DNA from: Aquabacterium lacunae
Lineage (GTDB): Bacteria > Pseudomonadota > Gammaproteobacteria > Burkholderiales > Burkholderiaceae_C
Reading direction: 5' to 3'
Assembly (NCBI RefSeq): GCF_004310865.1
Contig: NZ_SIXI01000004.1
Coordinates: 372,001-436,000, forward strand
DNA: 64,000 bases
Numbering within the stretch: position 1 is the stretch's first letter; the number at the start of each line of letters is the position of its first letter. Below are positions 51,967-60,104 of the stretch, piece by piece. The position numbers and the translations under genes are program-made. The notes under the pieces are model-generated. The model ran no database searches. It was given only the letters and a program-made list of their open reading frames with translations, and was not told the DNA's origin.

Positions 51967-52071
51967 GCTAGCGAGGACCCGGTAGCGGGCCTAGGTGGAC
52001 AAGCGATCGGCGCCCCGCAAAGGCGCCCGCAGTGCGCAATAGCGCACGCATGTCAGGGCTGCACAGCGTGT

Positions 52072-52407
52072 TCAGCCAGGCAGGGTTTCATCCGGGAAAA
52101 ACAGCTCGGCCCCCGGCACCCTCAGCACCACATGGCTTTCGGCCACGGCCACACAGGGCAGGATGCAGCCTTGGGCCTTTTCATCCAGCGACAGGCTGGG
52201 CCACTCGATGGTGTGCCGCACCTGGCCAGACACCTTCACGCACAGGCAGGTGCGGCAAGTGCCGTTCTGGCACGAGCGCGGCAGCCACACGCCCACGGCC
52301 TGGGCCGCCTTGAGCAGGCTGACGTGCCCGCTGGCATGGAACACCCAGCCCTGGGGCTCGATGCGCACCTCGAACTCGGCGGTGGGGGAAGCGTCGACCG
52401 GGGACAT
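52072..52407 (-). CDS. [2Fe-2S] ferredoxin (plant type)
   Basis: 111 residues. The cluster ligands are in PRSCQNGTCRTC (C-x4-C-x2-C) and a later Cys in QGCILPC, as in chloroplast-type ferredoxins. Start 52407 gives a clean 2Fe-2S domain; upstream residues look unrelated. Lies 11 bases after the DUF1854 gene on the same strand, so it is probably in the cyanophycin-associated operon; its electron partner is unknown. Confidence 0.88.
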   Translation of the reverse strand: MSPVDASPTAEFEVRIEPQGWVFHASGHVSLLKAAQAVGVWLPRSCQNGTCRTCLCVKVSGQVRHTIEWPSLSLDEKAQGCILPCVAVAESHVVLRVPGAELFFPDETLPG

Positions 52408-52418
52408 GCCTGCCAGCG

Positions 52419-52889
52419 TCAGAGGAAGCGCTCCAGCAACTTGCGGGAATGCTTGTCCATGCCCATGCGATCCGGGATGGACCACACCACGCCATGGCTG
52501 CTGTTGATCAGCAGGGCCGAGCCCGGCAGGCGGCGGATGTCGTCTTCCGACTTCAGAATGAAACTGGTGGGCCCTCGGTCGGTTTCGACCGTCCAGGTGC
52601 TGGGCGTGGCGAACGTGGACACATCGAGCAGCGCACGGATCACCGGCACGAAATCACGGCTGGCCAGCTCTTCACGGATCAGCTCGGCCATGGCGGCCGG
52701 CACCTGCGACAGGCGATCGATCCACAGCAGCTCGTGGCCGTCGCTGCCCACCAGCGACACACCCTCGTCGGGCGCACTCAAAGGAAAGGCCCGCACAGGC
52801 ACGACGCCCTCGTGGCGCTGCCCCTGGGCATCGGTGTAGACCAGCAGGCCGTGGGCATCGCGCTGCAGGCTGAGGTTCTGGAAGGTCAT
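52419..52889 (-). CDS. DUF1854 family protein, cyanophycin-associated
   Basis: 156 residues, DUF1854: GVVPVRAFPLSAPDEGVSLV, ELLWIDRLSQVPAAMAELI, and FILKSEDDIRRLPGSALLIN. The family is found next to cyanophycin genes in many proteobacteria and is so named; its function is unknown. Follows the ABC-transporter gene and precedes the ferredoxin gene. ATG 52889 is used; an ATG 30 bases upstream is also open. Confidence 0.85.
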   Translation of the reverse strand: MTFQNLSLQRDAHGLLVYTDAQGQRHEGVVPVRAFPLSAPDEGVSLVGSDGHELLWIDRLSQVPAAMAELIREELASRDFVPVIRALLDVSTFATPSTWTVETDRGPTSFILKSEDDIRRLPGSALLINSSHGVVWSIPDRMGMDKHSRKLLERFL

Positions 52890-52931
52890 GGGTTCAGGGT
52901 TCCGGCGAAGGCCATTCAAGGGTCACCAGGC

Positions 52932-55190
52932 TCATTCGGCATCCAGGGCCGCGTCCTGCTCGGCCTTGCGGGCCTGGGCTTCGTACAGGCGCCAGTAGGC
53001 GCCCTGGCGGGCCATCAGTTCGTCGTGCGGGCCCACCTCCACCACCTGGCCGCGGTCCATCACCACCAGGCGATCGGCCTTGCGCAGCGTGGACAGGCGG
53101 TGCGCAATGGCGATGGTGGTGCGGCCTTGCACCAGGTTGTCGAGCGCGCGCTGGATTTCCTTTTCGGTCTCGGTGTCGACCGCCGAAGTGGCCTCGTCCA
53201 GGATCAGGATGCGCGGGTTGATCAGCAGCGCGCGGGCAATGCTGATGCGCTGGCGCTCGCCGCCCGACAGGCCCTGGCCACGTTCACCCACCAGCGAGTC
53301 ATAGCCCTGCGGCAGGCGCAGGATGAACTCGTGCGCGTGGGCTGCACGGGCCGCGGCCACGATCTCTTCGCGGGTGGCGTCGGGCTTGCCGTAGGCGATG
53401 TTCTCGGCGATGGTGCCAAAGAACAGGAAGGGTTCCTGCAGCACCAGGCCGATGTGGCGGCGGAAATCCGACACGCCGATGCGGCGGATGTCGACGCCGT
53501 CGAGCTTGATGGCGCCATCGGTCACGTCGTAGAAGCGGCAGATCAGGTTGACCAGCGTGCTCTTGCCCGAGCCGCTGTGGCCCACCAGGCCGATCATCTC
53601 GCCCGGCTTGATCTCCAGGTTCAGGCTGCGGATGACCGAACGGCTGCCATAACGGAAGCCCACCGACTCCATCTGCAGGCCGCCCTGCACCGTCTTGAGC
53701 GGCACCGGGTGGGCCGGCTCGGGCACGCTGCTGACGTGGTCGAGGATGTCGAAGATGCGCTTGGCGCCGGCCGCAGCCTTCTGCGTGACCGACACGATGC
53801 GGCTCATGGAATCGAGGCGCCCGTAAAAGCGCCCGATGTAGGCCAGGAAGGCGGTCAGCACACCCACGGTGATGTCGTGGTGCGAGATCAGCCAGATGCC
53901 GAAGGCCCAGACCACCAGCAAGCCGATCTCTGTCATCAGGGCCACGGTGGGCGAAAACAGCGACCAGGTCTTGTTCAGGCGGTCGTTGATCTCGAGGTTG
54001 TGCTGGTTGGCATCCTTGAAGCGCTGGGCTTCTCGGGCCTCCTGGGCAAAGGCCTTGACCACGCGGATGCCCGGGATGGTGTCGGCCAGCACGTTGGTGA
54101 CCTCGCCCCACACGCGGTCGATCTTTTCAAAGCCGGTGCGCAATCGGTCACGCACCAGGTGGATCAGCCAGGCGATGAAAGGCAGCGGGATCAGGGTGAC
54201 CAGCGCCAGCCAGGGGTTGATCGACAGCAGGATGCCGGCGGTCATGGTGATCATGAGCACGTCGGTGGCGAAATCGAGCGCATGCAGCGACAGGAACACG
54301 CTGAGGCGGTCGGTTTCCGAACCGATGCGGGCCATCAGGTCACCTGTGCGCTTGGAGCCGAAATAATCGAGCGACAGGCCCAGCAGGTGGTCGAAGGTGG
54401 CGGTGCGCAGGTCGGCACTGATGCGCTCGGACACCAGGGCCAGCAGGTAGGTGCGCGCCCAGCTCAAGGCCCAGGCCACCACGGCCGAGCCCAGCAGCCC
54501 GCTGAGCAGCCAGGCCACCAGGTGCGGGTCGATGGCCTGCCCGTTCTGGAACGGGATCAGCACCTTGTCCATCAGGGGAATGGTGAGGTAAGGCGCCACC
54601 AGGGTGGCCGCAGTGGAGGCCAAGGTCAGCAGAAAGCCGGCCAGCAGCTGCCCTTGGTAAGGTTTGGCGAAGCGCCACAGGCGCAGCAACACCCAGGTCG
54701 ACGGTGGGGTTTCCAGCTCGCGGCTGCAAACCGGGCAATCGTCGGCATCGGGCGGCAACTGAGCCTTGCAGCTCGGGCACTGGGTCAGGTCCTCGTCCGA
54801 CACCTGGGGGCCGTGGGCCATGTCGTGCAGTCGGCGCTCGAACTGTTCCACCAGACGCAAAACGGGCACCTGGCTGCCCAGGGTGAAACGCCAGACGTGC
54901 AAGCGACTGGCCGCGTCGTGCAGGGCCAGGGTGCCCACCCCGGCATGGTCGTGGTGCTGAAGGCGCAGACCCGGGTTCAGGGGCCAGGCACGCCACTGCC
55001 CACCCTCTTCCAGGGTCAACAGGCGCTGATCTGTGAGGATAATCGGGGCTTTTGTGAAGCGAAGTTTCGCATTCAGGTCAACCTCGGCATTGGCCAGGAC
55101 GTTTTCATTCACTGCAAGAGGCGCTTGCAGGGCCGCCCGTTCGGGGCCAACATGAACGCCAGAGGCATCCGCGTGAGCGTGTTGGTGCAT
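52932..55190 (-). CDS. ABC transporter with N-terminal zinc ribbon, cyanophycin-associated
   Basis: 752 residues: membrane and ATPase domains in one chain. The first 145 residues are a soluble domain ending in a zinc ribbon (CPSCKAQLPPDADDCPVCSR). Six membrane helices follow (about 160-440), then an ATPase: GHSGSGKSTLVNLI (Walker A), LSGGERQRISIARAL (signature), ILDEATSAVD (Walker B). No C39 peptidase domain, so it is not a bacteriocin exporter. Divergent from the CphA genes, in the gene order known for cyanophycin clusters; a transport role for cyanophycin precursors or dipeptides is inference. ATG 55190 is used; a GTG 24 bases earlier is possible. Confidence 0.9.
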   Translation of the reverse strand: MHQHAHADASGVHVGPERAALQAPLAVNENVLANAEVDLNAKLRFTKAPIILTDQRLLTLEEGGQWRAWPLNPGLRLQHHDHAGVGTLALHDAASRLHVWRFTLGSQVPVLRLVEQFERRLHDMAHGPQVSDEDLTQCPSCKAQLPPDADDCPVCSRELETPPSTWVLLRLWRFAKPYQGQLLAGFLLTLASTAATLVAPYLTIPLMDKVLIPFQNGQAIDPHLVAWLLSGLLGSAVVAWALSWARTYLLALVSERISADLRTATFDHLLGLSLDYFGSKRTGDLMARIGSETDRLSVFLSLHALDFATDVLMITMTAGILLSINPWLALVTLIPLPFIAWLIHLVRDRLRTGFEKIDRVWGEVTNVLADTIPGIRVVKAFAQEAREAQRFKDANQHNLEINDRLNKTWSLFSPTVALMTEIGLLVVWAFGIWLISHHDITVGVLTAFLAYIGRFYGRLDSMSRIVSVTQKAAAGAKRIFDILDHVSSVPEPAHPVPLKTVQGGLQMESVGFRYGSRSVIRSLNLEIKPGEMIGLVGHSGSGKSTLVNLICRFYDVTDGAIKLDGVDIRRIGVSDFRRHIGLVLQEPFLFFGTIAENIAYGKPDATREEIVAAARAAHAHEFILRLPQGYDSLVGERGQGLSGGERQRISIARALLINPRILILDEATSAVDTETEKEIQRALDNLVQGRTTIAIAHRLSTLRKADRLVVMDRGQVVEVGPHDELMARQGAYWRLYEAQARKAEQDAALDAE

Positions 55191-55293
55191 GGTGGTGATG
55201 GTTGGACGAGGCACTCGGACAACGCCTCAAGAACCTCCGCAAGGTTGGCATTCTCGCGCAAGCCGGCCACCCCGCAACCCAGACTTGCAGCCC

Positions 55294-57495
55294 ATGAGCA
55301 AGAAGAACGACATCCAACTGCTTCGCATCACCCACCTGCGAGGTCCGAACATCTGGACCTACCGCCCCGCGCTGGAAGTCTGGCTCGACCTCGGTGAACT
55401 GGAAGATTTCCCCAGCAACCTGCTGCCCGGCCTGACCGAGCGCCTGACCGGCTGGCTGCCGGCCCTGGTCGAGCACCACTGCGGTGTGGGTGAGCGTGGC
55501 GGCTTCCTGCAGCGCCTGGAAGAAGGCACCTGGATGGGCCACGTGCTGGAACACGTGGTGATCGAGTTGCTGAACCTGGCCGGCATGCCCACCGGCTTTG
55601 GTCAGACCCGCAGCACCAGCCAGCGCGGCGTGTACCGCATGGTGTTCCGGGCCCGCGACGAACAGGTGGCCCGTTGTGCACTGCAGCAAGGCCACGCCCT
55701 GCTGATGGCAGCCATCAACGACGAACCCTTTGACGTGAAAGCGGCCGTCGAACTGGTGCGCGAACAGATCGACGACTGCTACCTGGGACCATCCACCGCC
55801 GCCATCGTGGGGGCCGCCACCGACCGCGGCATCCCGCACATCCGCCTGAACGACGGCAACCTGGTGCAGCTGGGCTACGGCGCGGCGCAGCGGCGCATCT
55901 GGACGGCCGAGACCGACAAGACCAGCGCCATTGCCGAAAACATCGCCAGCAACAAGGACCTGACCAAGTCGCTGCTCAAATCGTGCGGCGTGCCGGTGCC
56001 CGAAGGCGAAGTAGTCGACAGCCCCGAGGCCGCCTGGGAAGCCGCACAAGACATCGGCCTGCCCGTGGTGCTCAAGCCGCTGGACGGCAACCATGGCCGT
56101 GGCGTGTCGCTGGAGCTGACCGAGCGCGCCGACATCGAAGCGGCCTTCAAGGTGGCCGAGGCCGAGGGCAGCGACGTGATCGTGGAGCGTTATGTGCCCG
56201 GCGACGAGCACCGCCTGCTGGTGGTGGGCGGTCAGGTGGTGGCCGCCGCCCGCGGTGAAAGCCTGTGGATCACGGGCAATGGCCGCGACAGCGTGCGCCG
56301 CCTGATCGACGACCAGCTCAATTCCGACCCGCGCCGCGGCGAGGCCGAAGAATTCCCGCTGGAAACCATCATCCTGGAGCGCGAGCCGGCCATGTGCCTG
56401 CTGCTGGAACGGCAAGGCCTGAACCCCGAATCGGTGCCTGCCGCCGGGCAGCGCGTGCTGGTGCAGCGCAACGGCAACGTGGCCATCGACTGCACCGACG
56501 ACGTGCACCCCGACGTGGCCTTTGCCGCCTCGCTGGCCGCGCGCGTGGTGGGCCTGGACATCGCCGGCATCGACCTGGTGGTGAGCGACATCTCCAAGCC
56601 GCTGGCCCCGCAACGTGGCGCCATCGTGGAAGTGAACGCGGGACCCGGCCTGCTGATGCACCTCAAGCCCGCAGAAGGCCTGCCCCGCCCGGTGGGCCAG
56701 GCCATTGCCGACCACCTGTTCAGCGCCGACGAAACCGGCCGCATCCCCCTGATCGGCATTGGCGGCACGCAAGGCGGCGCCACCATCGCCCGCCTGACCG
56801 CCTGGTTCCTGCACCTGAGCGGCAAGCACGTGGGCCTGGCCTGCGGCGACGGTCTGTTTCTGGCCAACCGCCGCGTGGAAACACGCCCCAGCGCCACGTT
56901 CGATGCAGGCCAGCGCCTGCTGATGAACCGCGACGTGAACGCCGTGGTGATCGAAAACGGCCCGGCCAGCATCCTGGGGCACGGCCTGGCCTACGACCGC
57001 TGCCAGGTGGGCGTGGTGACCGATGCAGCCAGCATCGACGGCCTGGTCCACCACGACGTGCACGAGCACGCGCAGCTGTTCAAGGTGCTTCGCACCCAGA
57101 TCGACGTGGTGCTGGACCAGGGCACCGGCGTGCTCAATGCCGATGACGCCCTGCTGGCCGACATGGCCGAGCTGTGCGATGGCAGCGTGCTGCTGTACAC
57201 CACGAACCCCGAGCACCCGGCGGTGCAGGCCCACCGTGCCAGGGACGGCCGGGCCCTGATCGGCCTGCCCGAACACATTCAGATCTTCCAGGGCCAGCAG
57301 CCCGCAGGCCGCGTGCCTTTGCAGGGCGCTGCCGCACAGCGCGTGCTGGCCACTCTGCAGGAGCGCCATGGCCTGAACGCTGACGATGCCCGACGCGCCC
57401 TGATGGCCGCCGTCGGCGCCGCCTGGTCGCTGGGTGTGGCGCCCGAGCTGGTCAATGCCGGCCTGGAAACCTTTGCCACCACGCTGCCCGCCTGA
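55294..57495 (+). CDS. cyanophycin synthetase-like protein lacking the Mur-ligase P-loop
   Basis: 733 residues, close to CphA in the first two thirds. N-terminal domain and ATP-grasp region (GLPVVLKPLDGNHGRGVSLE, IVERYVPGDEHRLLVVGGQV, IVEVNAGPGLLMHL) are intact. The third, Mur-ligase-like domain is degenerate: the ATP loop reads GGTQGGATIARL (about residues 489-500) where active CphA has GTNGKTTTARL, and the NTDG motif is changed. It should therefore run only one of the two ligase reactions, as CphA2 proteins do when they polymerise aspartyl-arginine dipeptides; that role is inference. Located 29 bases upstream of cphA. Start 55294 precedes a good SKKNDIQLLRI domain; upstream frame rejected. 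Confidence 0.85.
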   Translation: MSKKNDIQLLRITHLRGPNIWTYRPALEVWLDLGELEDFPSNLLPGLTERLTGWLPALVEHHCGVGERGGFLQRLEEGTWMGHVLEHVVIELLNLAGMPTGFGQTRSTSQRGVYRMVFRARDEQVARCALQQGHALLMAAINDEPFDVKAAVELVREQIDDCYLGPSTAAIVGAATDRGIPHIRLNDGNLVQLGYGAAQRRIWTAETDKTSAIAENIASNKDLTKSLLKSCGVPVPEGEVVDSPEAAWEAAQDIGLPVVLKPLDGNHGRGVSLELTERADIEAAFKVAEAEGSDVIVERYVPGDEHRLLVVGGQVVAAARGESLWITGNGRDSVRRLIDDQLNSDPRRGEAEEFPLETIILEREPAMCLLLERQGLNPESVPAAGQRVLVQRNGNVAIDCTDDVHPDVAFAASLAARVVGLDIAGIDLVVSDISKPLAPQRGAIVEVNAGPGLLMHLKPAEGLPRPVGQAIADHLFSADETGRIPLIGIGGTQGGATIARLTAWFLHLSGKHVGLACGDGLFLANRRVETRPSATFDAGQRLLMNRDVNAVVIENGPASILGHGLAYDRCQVGVVTDAASIDGLVHHDVHEHAQLFKVLRTQIDVVLDQGTGVLNADDALLADMAELCDGSVLLYTTNPEHPAVQAHRARDGRALIGLPEHIQIFQGQQPAGRVPLQGAAAQRVLATLQERHGLNADDARRALMAAVGAAWSLGVAPELVNAGLETFATTLPA

Positions 57496-57524
57496 ACGAA
57501 AGCGCACGACCGAGAAAGACACGC

Positions 57525-60095
57525 ATGGACGTTTCACGCATCCGAGCCCTGCGCGGCCCCAACCTCTGGAGCCGTCACACTTCCATCGAAGCCGTCGTCA
57601 GCTGCAACGACAACGAACGCGACGTGGCCCAGTTGCCCGGCTTCGAAGCCCGCCTGCGCGAGCTGTTCCCGGCCCTGGGGCCGCTGCGCCCGGCCGGCCG
57701 GCCGGACGCCATCTCGATGGCCCACGTGCTGGAAACCACCGCCCTGGCCTTGCAGGCCCAGGCCGGCTGTCCGGTCACCTTCAGCCGCACCACGCAGACC
57801 GTGGAAGAAGGCACCTACCAGGTGGTGGTCGAGTACAGCCAGGAGGCCGTGGGCCGCAAGGCGTTCGCCCTCGCCGAGGACCTGGTGGGCATGGCGCAGC
57901 AGGCTGGCAGTTTCGACATCGACACGGCCATCGCCGAATTGCGCGACCTCGACGAAGACATCCGCCTGGGCCCCAGCACCGGCAGCATCGTGGATGCGGC
58001 CGTGGCGCGTGGCATTCCCTACCGCCGCCTGACCGAAGGCTCGCTGGTGCAGTTCGGCTGGGGCAGCAAGCAGCGCCGCATCTGGGCCGCCGAGGTCGAT
58101 TCCACCTCGGCCGTGGCCGAATCGATCGCCCAAGACAAAGACCTGACCAAGCGCCTGCTGGCCTCGGCCGGCGTGCCCGTGCCCATCGGCCGGCCGGTCA
58201 CCGACGTGGACGACGCCTGGGCCGTGGCGCAAGAAATTGGGCTGCCCGTGGTGGTCAAGCCGCAAGATGGCAACCAGGGCAAGGGCGTGACGGTCAACAT
58301 CGTCTCGCGCGAACACCTCGAAATCGCCTACCGGGTGGCTGAAGACATCGGCCAGGTCATGGTCGAGAAGTACCTGCCCGGCAGCGACTACCGCCTGCTG
58401 GTGGTGGGCGACAAGATGGTGGCAGCGGCTCGCCGTGACCCGCCCCACGTGATCGGCGACGGTGCGCACACCGTGCGCGAACTGGTCGAACGCGTGAATG
58501 CCGACCCGCGCCGTGGTGATGGCCACGCCACCTCGCTGACCAAGATCCGCTTCGACGACATCGCCGTGGCCCGCCTGAAGGTGCAGGGCCTGACGCCCGA
58601 GTCGGTGCCCGACAAGGGGCAGCGCGTGATCCTGCGCAACAACGCCAACCTGTCGACCGGTGGCACCGCCACCGACGTGACCGACGACGTGCACCCCGAC
58701 GTGGCGGCCCGTGCCGTGGCGGCAGCCCGCACCATCGGCCTGGACATCTGCGGTGTGGACGTGCTGGCCGAAAGCGTGCACAAGCCACTGGAAGCCCAAA
58801 GTGGCGGCATCGTGGAGGTGAACGCCGCCCCTGGCCTGCGCATGCACCTGTCGCCTTCGTACGGCAAGGGCCGTCAGGTGGGCGAAGCCATGATCCAGCA
58901 CCTGTACAAGGCCGGTGACGACGGCCGCATCCCGGTGGTGGCCGTGACCGGCACCAACGGCAAGACCACCACCGCGCGCCTGGCGGCCCACCTGTTTGCA
59001 GCCACCGGTCTGCGCGTGGGCATGACCAACACCGATGGCGTGTACGTCAACGGTCGCCAGATCGACAGCGGTGACTGCTCGGGCCCGCGCAGCGCACGCA
59101 ATGTGCTGATGCACCCCGATGTCGATGCCGCCGTGTTCGAGACCGCCCGCGGAGGCATCCTGCGCGAAGGCCTGGGCTTCGACCGCTGCCAGGTGGCCGT
59201 GGTGACCAACCTGGGCGCCGGTGACCACCTGGGCCTGAACTACATCACCACGGTGGAAGACCTGGCCGTGCTCAAGCGCGTGATCGTCATGAACGTGGCC
59301 GAGACCGGCTACGCCGTGCTGAACGCCGCCGACCCGTTGGTGGCCGCCATGGCGCCCAAGTGTCCGGGCCAGGTCATCTTCTTCGCGCAAGACCACCACG
59401 ACCCCGTGCTCACGGCCCACCGTGCACAAGGCAAGCGCACCATCAGCGTCGATGGCGACCACATCGTGGTCAGCGAAGGCGCCTGGCGCGAGACCATCGC
59501 CCTGCGCGACATCCCGCTGACCCGTGGCGGCCGCATCGGCTTCCAGGTGGACAACGCCATGGCCGCCATCGGCGCGGCCTGGGGCTGCGGCCTCGATTGG
59601 GACGCCATTCGCCACGGCCTGCGCAGCTTCGCCAACGACGCCGACAACGCGCCCGGCCGCTTCAATGTGATGGAGTTCCGCGGCGCCACCGTGATCGCCG
59701 ACTACGGCCACAACCCGGACGCCATGCGCGCCCTGGTGCAGGCCGTGGACGCCCTGCCCGCCAAGCGCCGCTCGGTGGTGATCTCGGGCGCCGGTGACCG
59801 CCGCGACGAAGACATCCGCGAGCAGACCCAGATCCTGGGGGCGGCCTTCGACGACGTGGTGCTGTACCAGGACGCCTGCCAGCGTGGCCGGGCCGACGGC
59901 GAAGTGCTGGCCCTGCTGCGCGAAGGCCTGCAGGGCGCCAGCCGCACCCGCCAGGTCGACGAGATCACGGGTGAGTTCAAGGCCATCGACCTGGCCCTGG
60001 AACGCCTGCAACCGGGCGATCTGTGCCTGGTGCTGGTCGACCAGGTGGAAGAAGCCCTGGCCCACCTGCGCGCCCGCGTGGCGGGCACGGCCTGA
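57525..60095 (+). CDS. cphA: cyanophycin synthetase
   Basis: 856 residues, full CphA. N-terminal domain; ATP-grasp (PVVVKPQDGNQGKGVTVN, MVEKYLPGSDYRLLVVGDKM, GGIVEVNAAPGL) adds Asp to the backbone; Mur-ligase-like domain (VVAVTGTNGKTTTARLAAHL, GMTNTDGVYVNG, VISGAGDRRDEDIREQT) adds Arg to each Asp side chain. Product is the nitrogen storage polymer multi-L-arginyl-poly-L-aspartate. Both ligase sites look intact. It is co-transcribed with the P-loop-deficient paralogue. No cyanophycinase gene lies in the window. Confidence 0.96.
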   Translation: MDVSRIRALRGPNLWSRHTSIEAVVSCNDNERDVAQLPGFEARLRELFPALGPLRPAGRPDAISMAHVLETTALALQAQAGCPVTFSRTTQTVEEGTYQVVVEYSQEAVGRKAFALAEDLVGMAQQAGSFDIDTAIAELRDLDEDIRLGPSTGSIVDAAVARGIPYRRLTEGSLVQFGWGSKQRRIWAAEVDSTSAVAESIAQDKDLTKRLLASAGVPVPIGRPVTDVDDAWAVAQEIGLPVVVKPQDGNQGKGVTVNIVSREHLEIAYRVAEDIGQVMVEKYLPGSDYRLLVVGDKMVAAARRDPPHVIGDGAHTVRELVERVNADPRRGDGHATSLTKIRFDDIAVARLKVQGLTPESVPDKGQRVILRNNANLSTGGTATDVTDDVHPDVAARAVAAARTIGLDICGVDVLAESVHKPLEAQSGGIVEVNAAPGLRMHLSPSYGKGRQVGEAMIQHLYKAGDDGRIPVVAVTGTNGKTTTARLAAHLFAATGLRVGMTNTDGVYVNGRQIDSGDCSGPRSARNVLMHPDVDAAVFETARGGILREGLGFDRCQVAVVTNLGAGDHLGLNYITTVEDLAVLKRVIVMNVAETGYAVLNAADPLVAAMAPKCPGQVIFFAQDHHDPVLTAHRAQGKRTISVDGDHIVVSEGAWRETIALRDIPLTRGGRIGFQVDNAMAAIGAAWGCGLDWDAIRHGLRSFANDADNAPGRFNVMEFRGATVIADYGHNPDAMRALVQAVDALPAKRRSVVISGAGDRRDEDIREQTQILGAAFDDVVLYQDACQRGRADGEVLALLREGLQGASRTRQVDEITGEFKAIDLALERLQPGDLCLVLVDQVEEALAHLRARVAGTA

Positions 60096-60104
60096 GTTTC
60101 AGGC

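Noticed and set aside
52932-55190. ABC transporter as the exporter of the small double-glycine peptides
   Set aside because: It lacks a C39 peptidase domain, lies 24 kb away and belongs to the cyanophycin locus.
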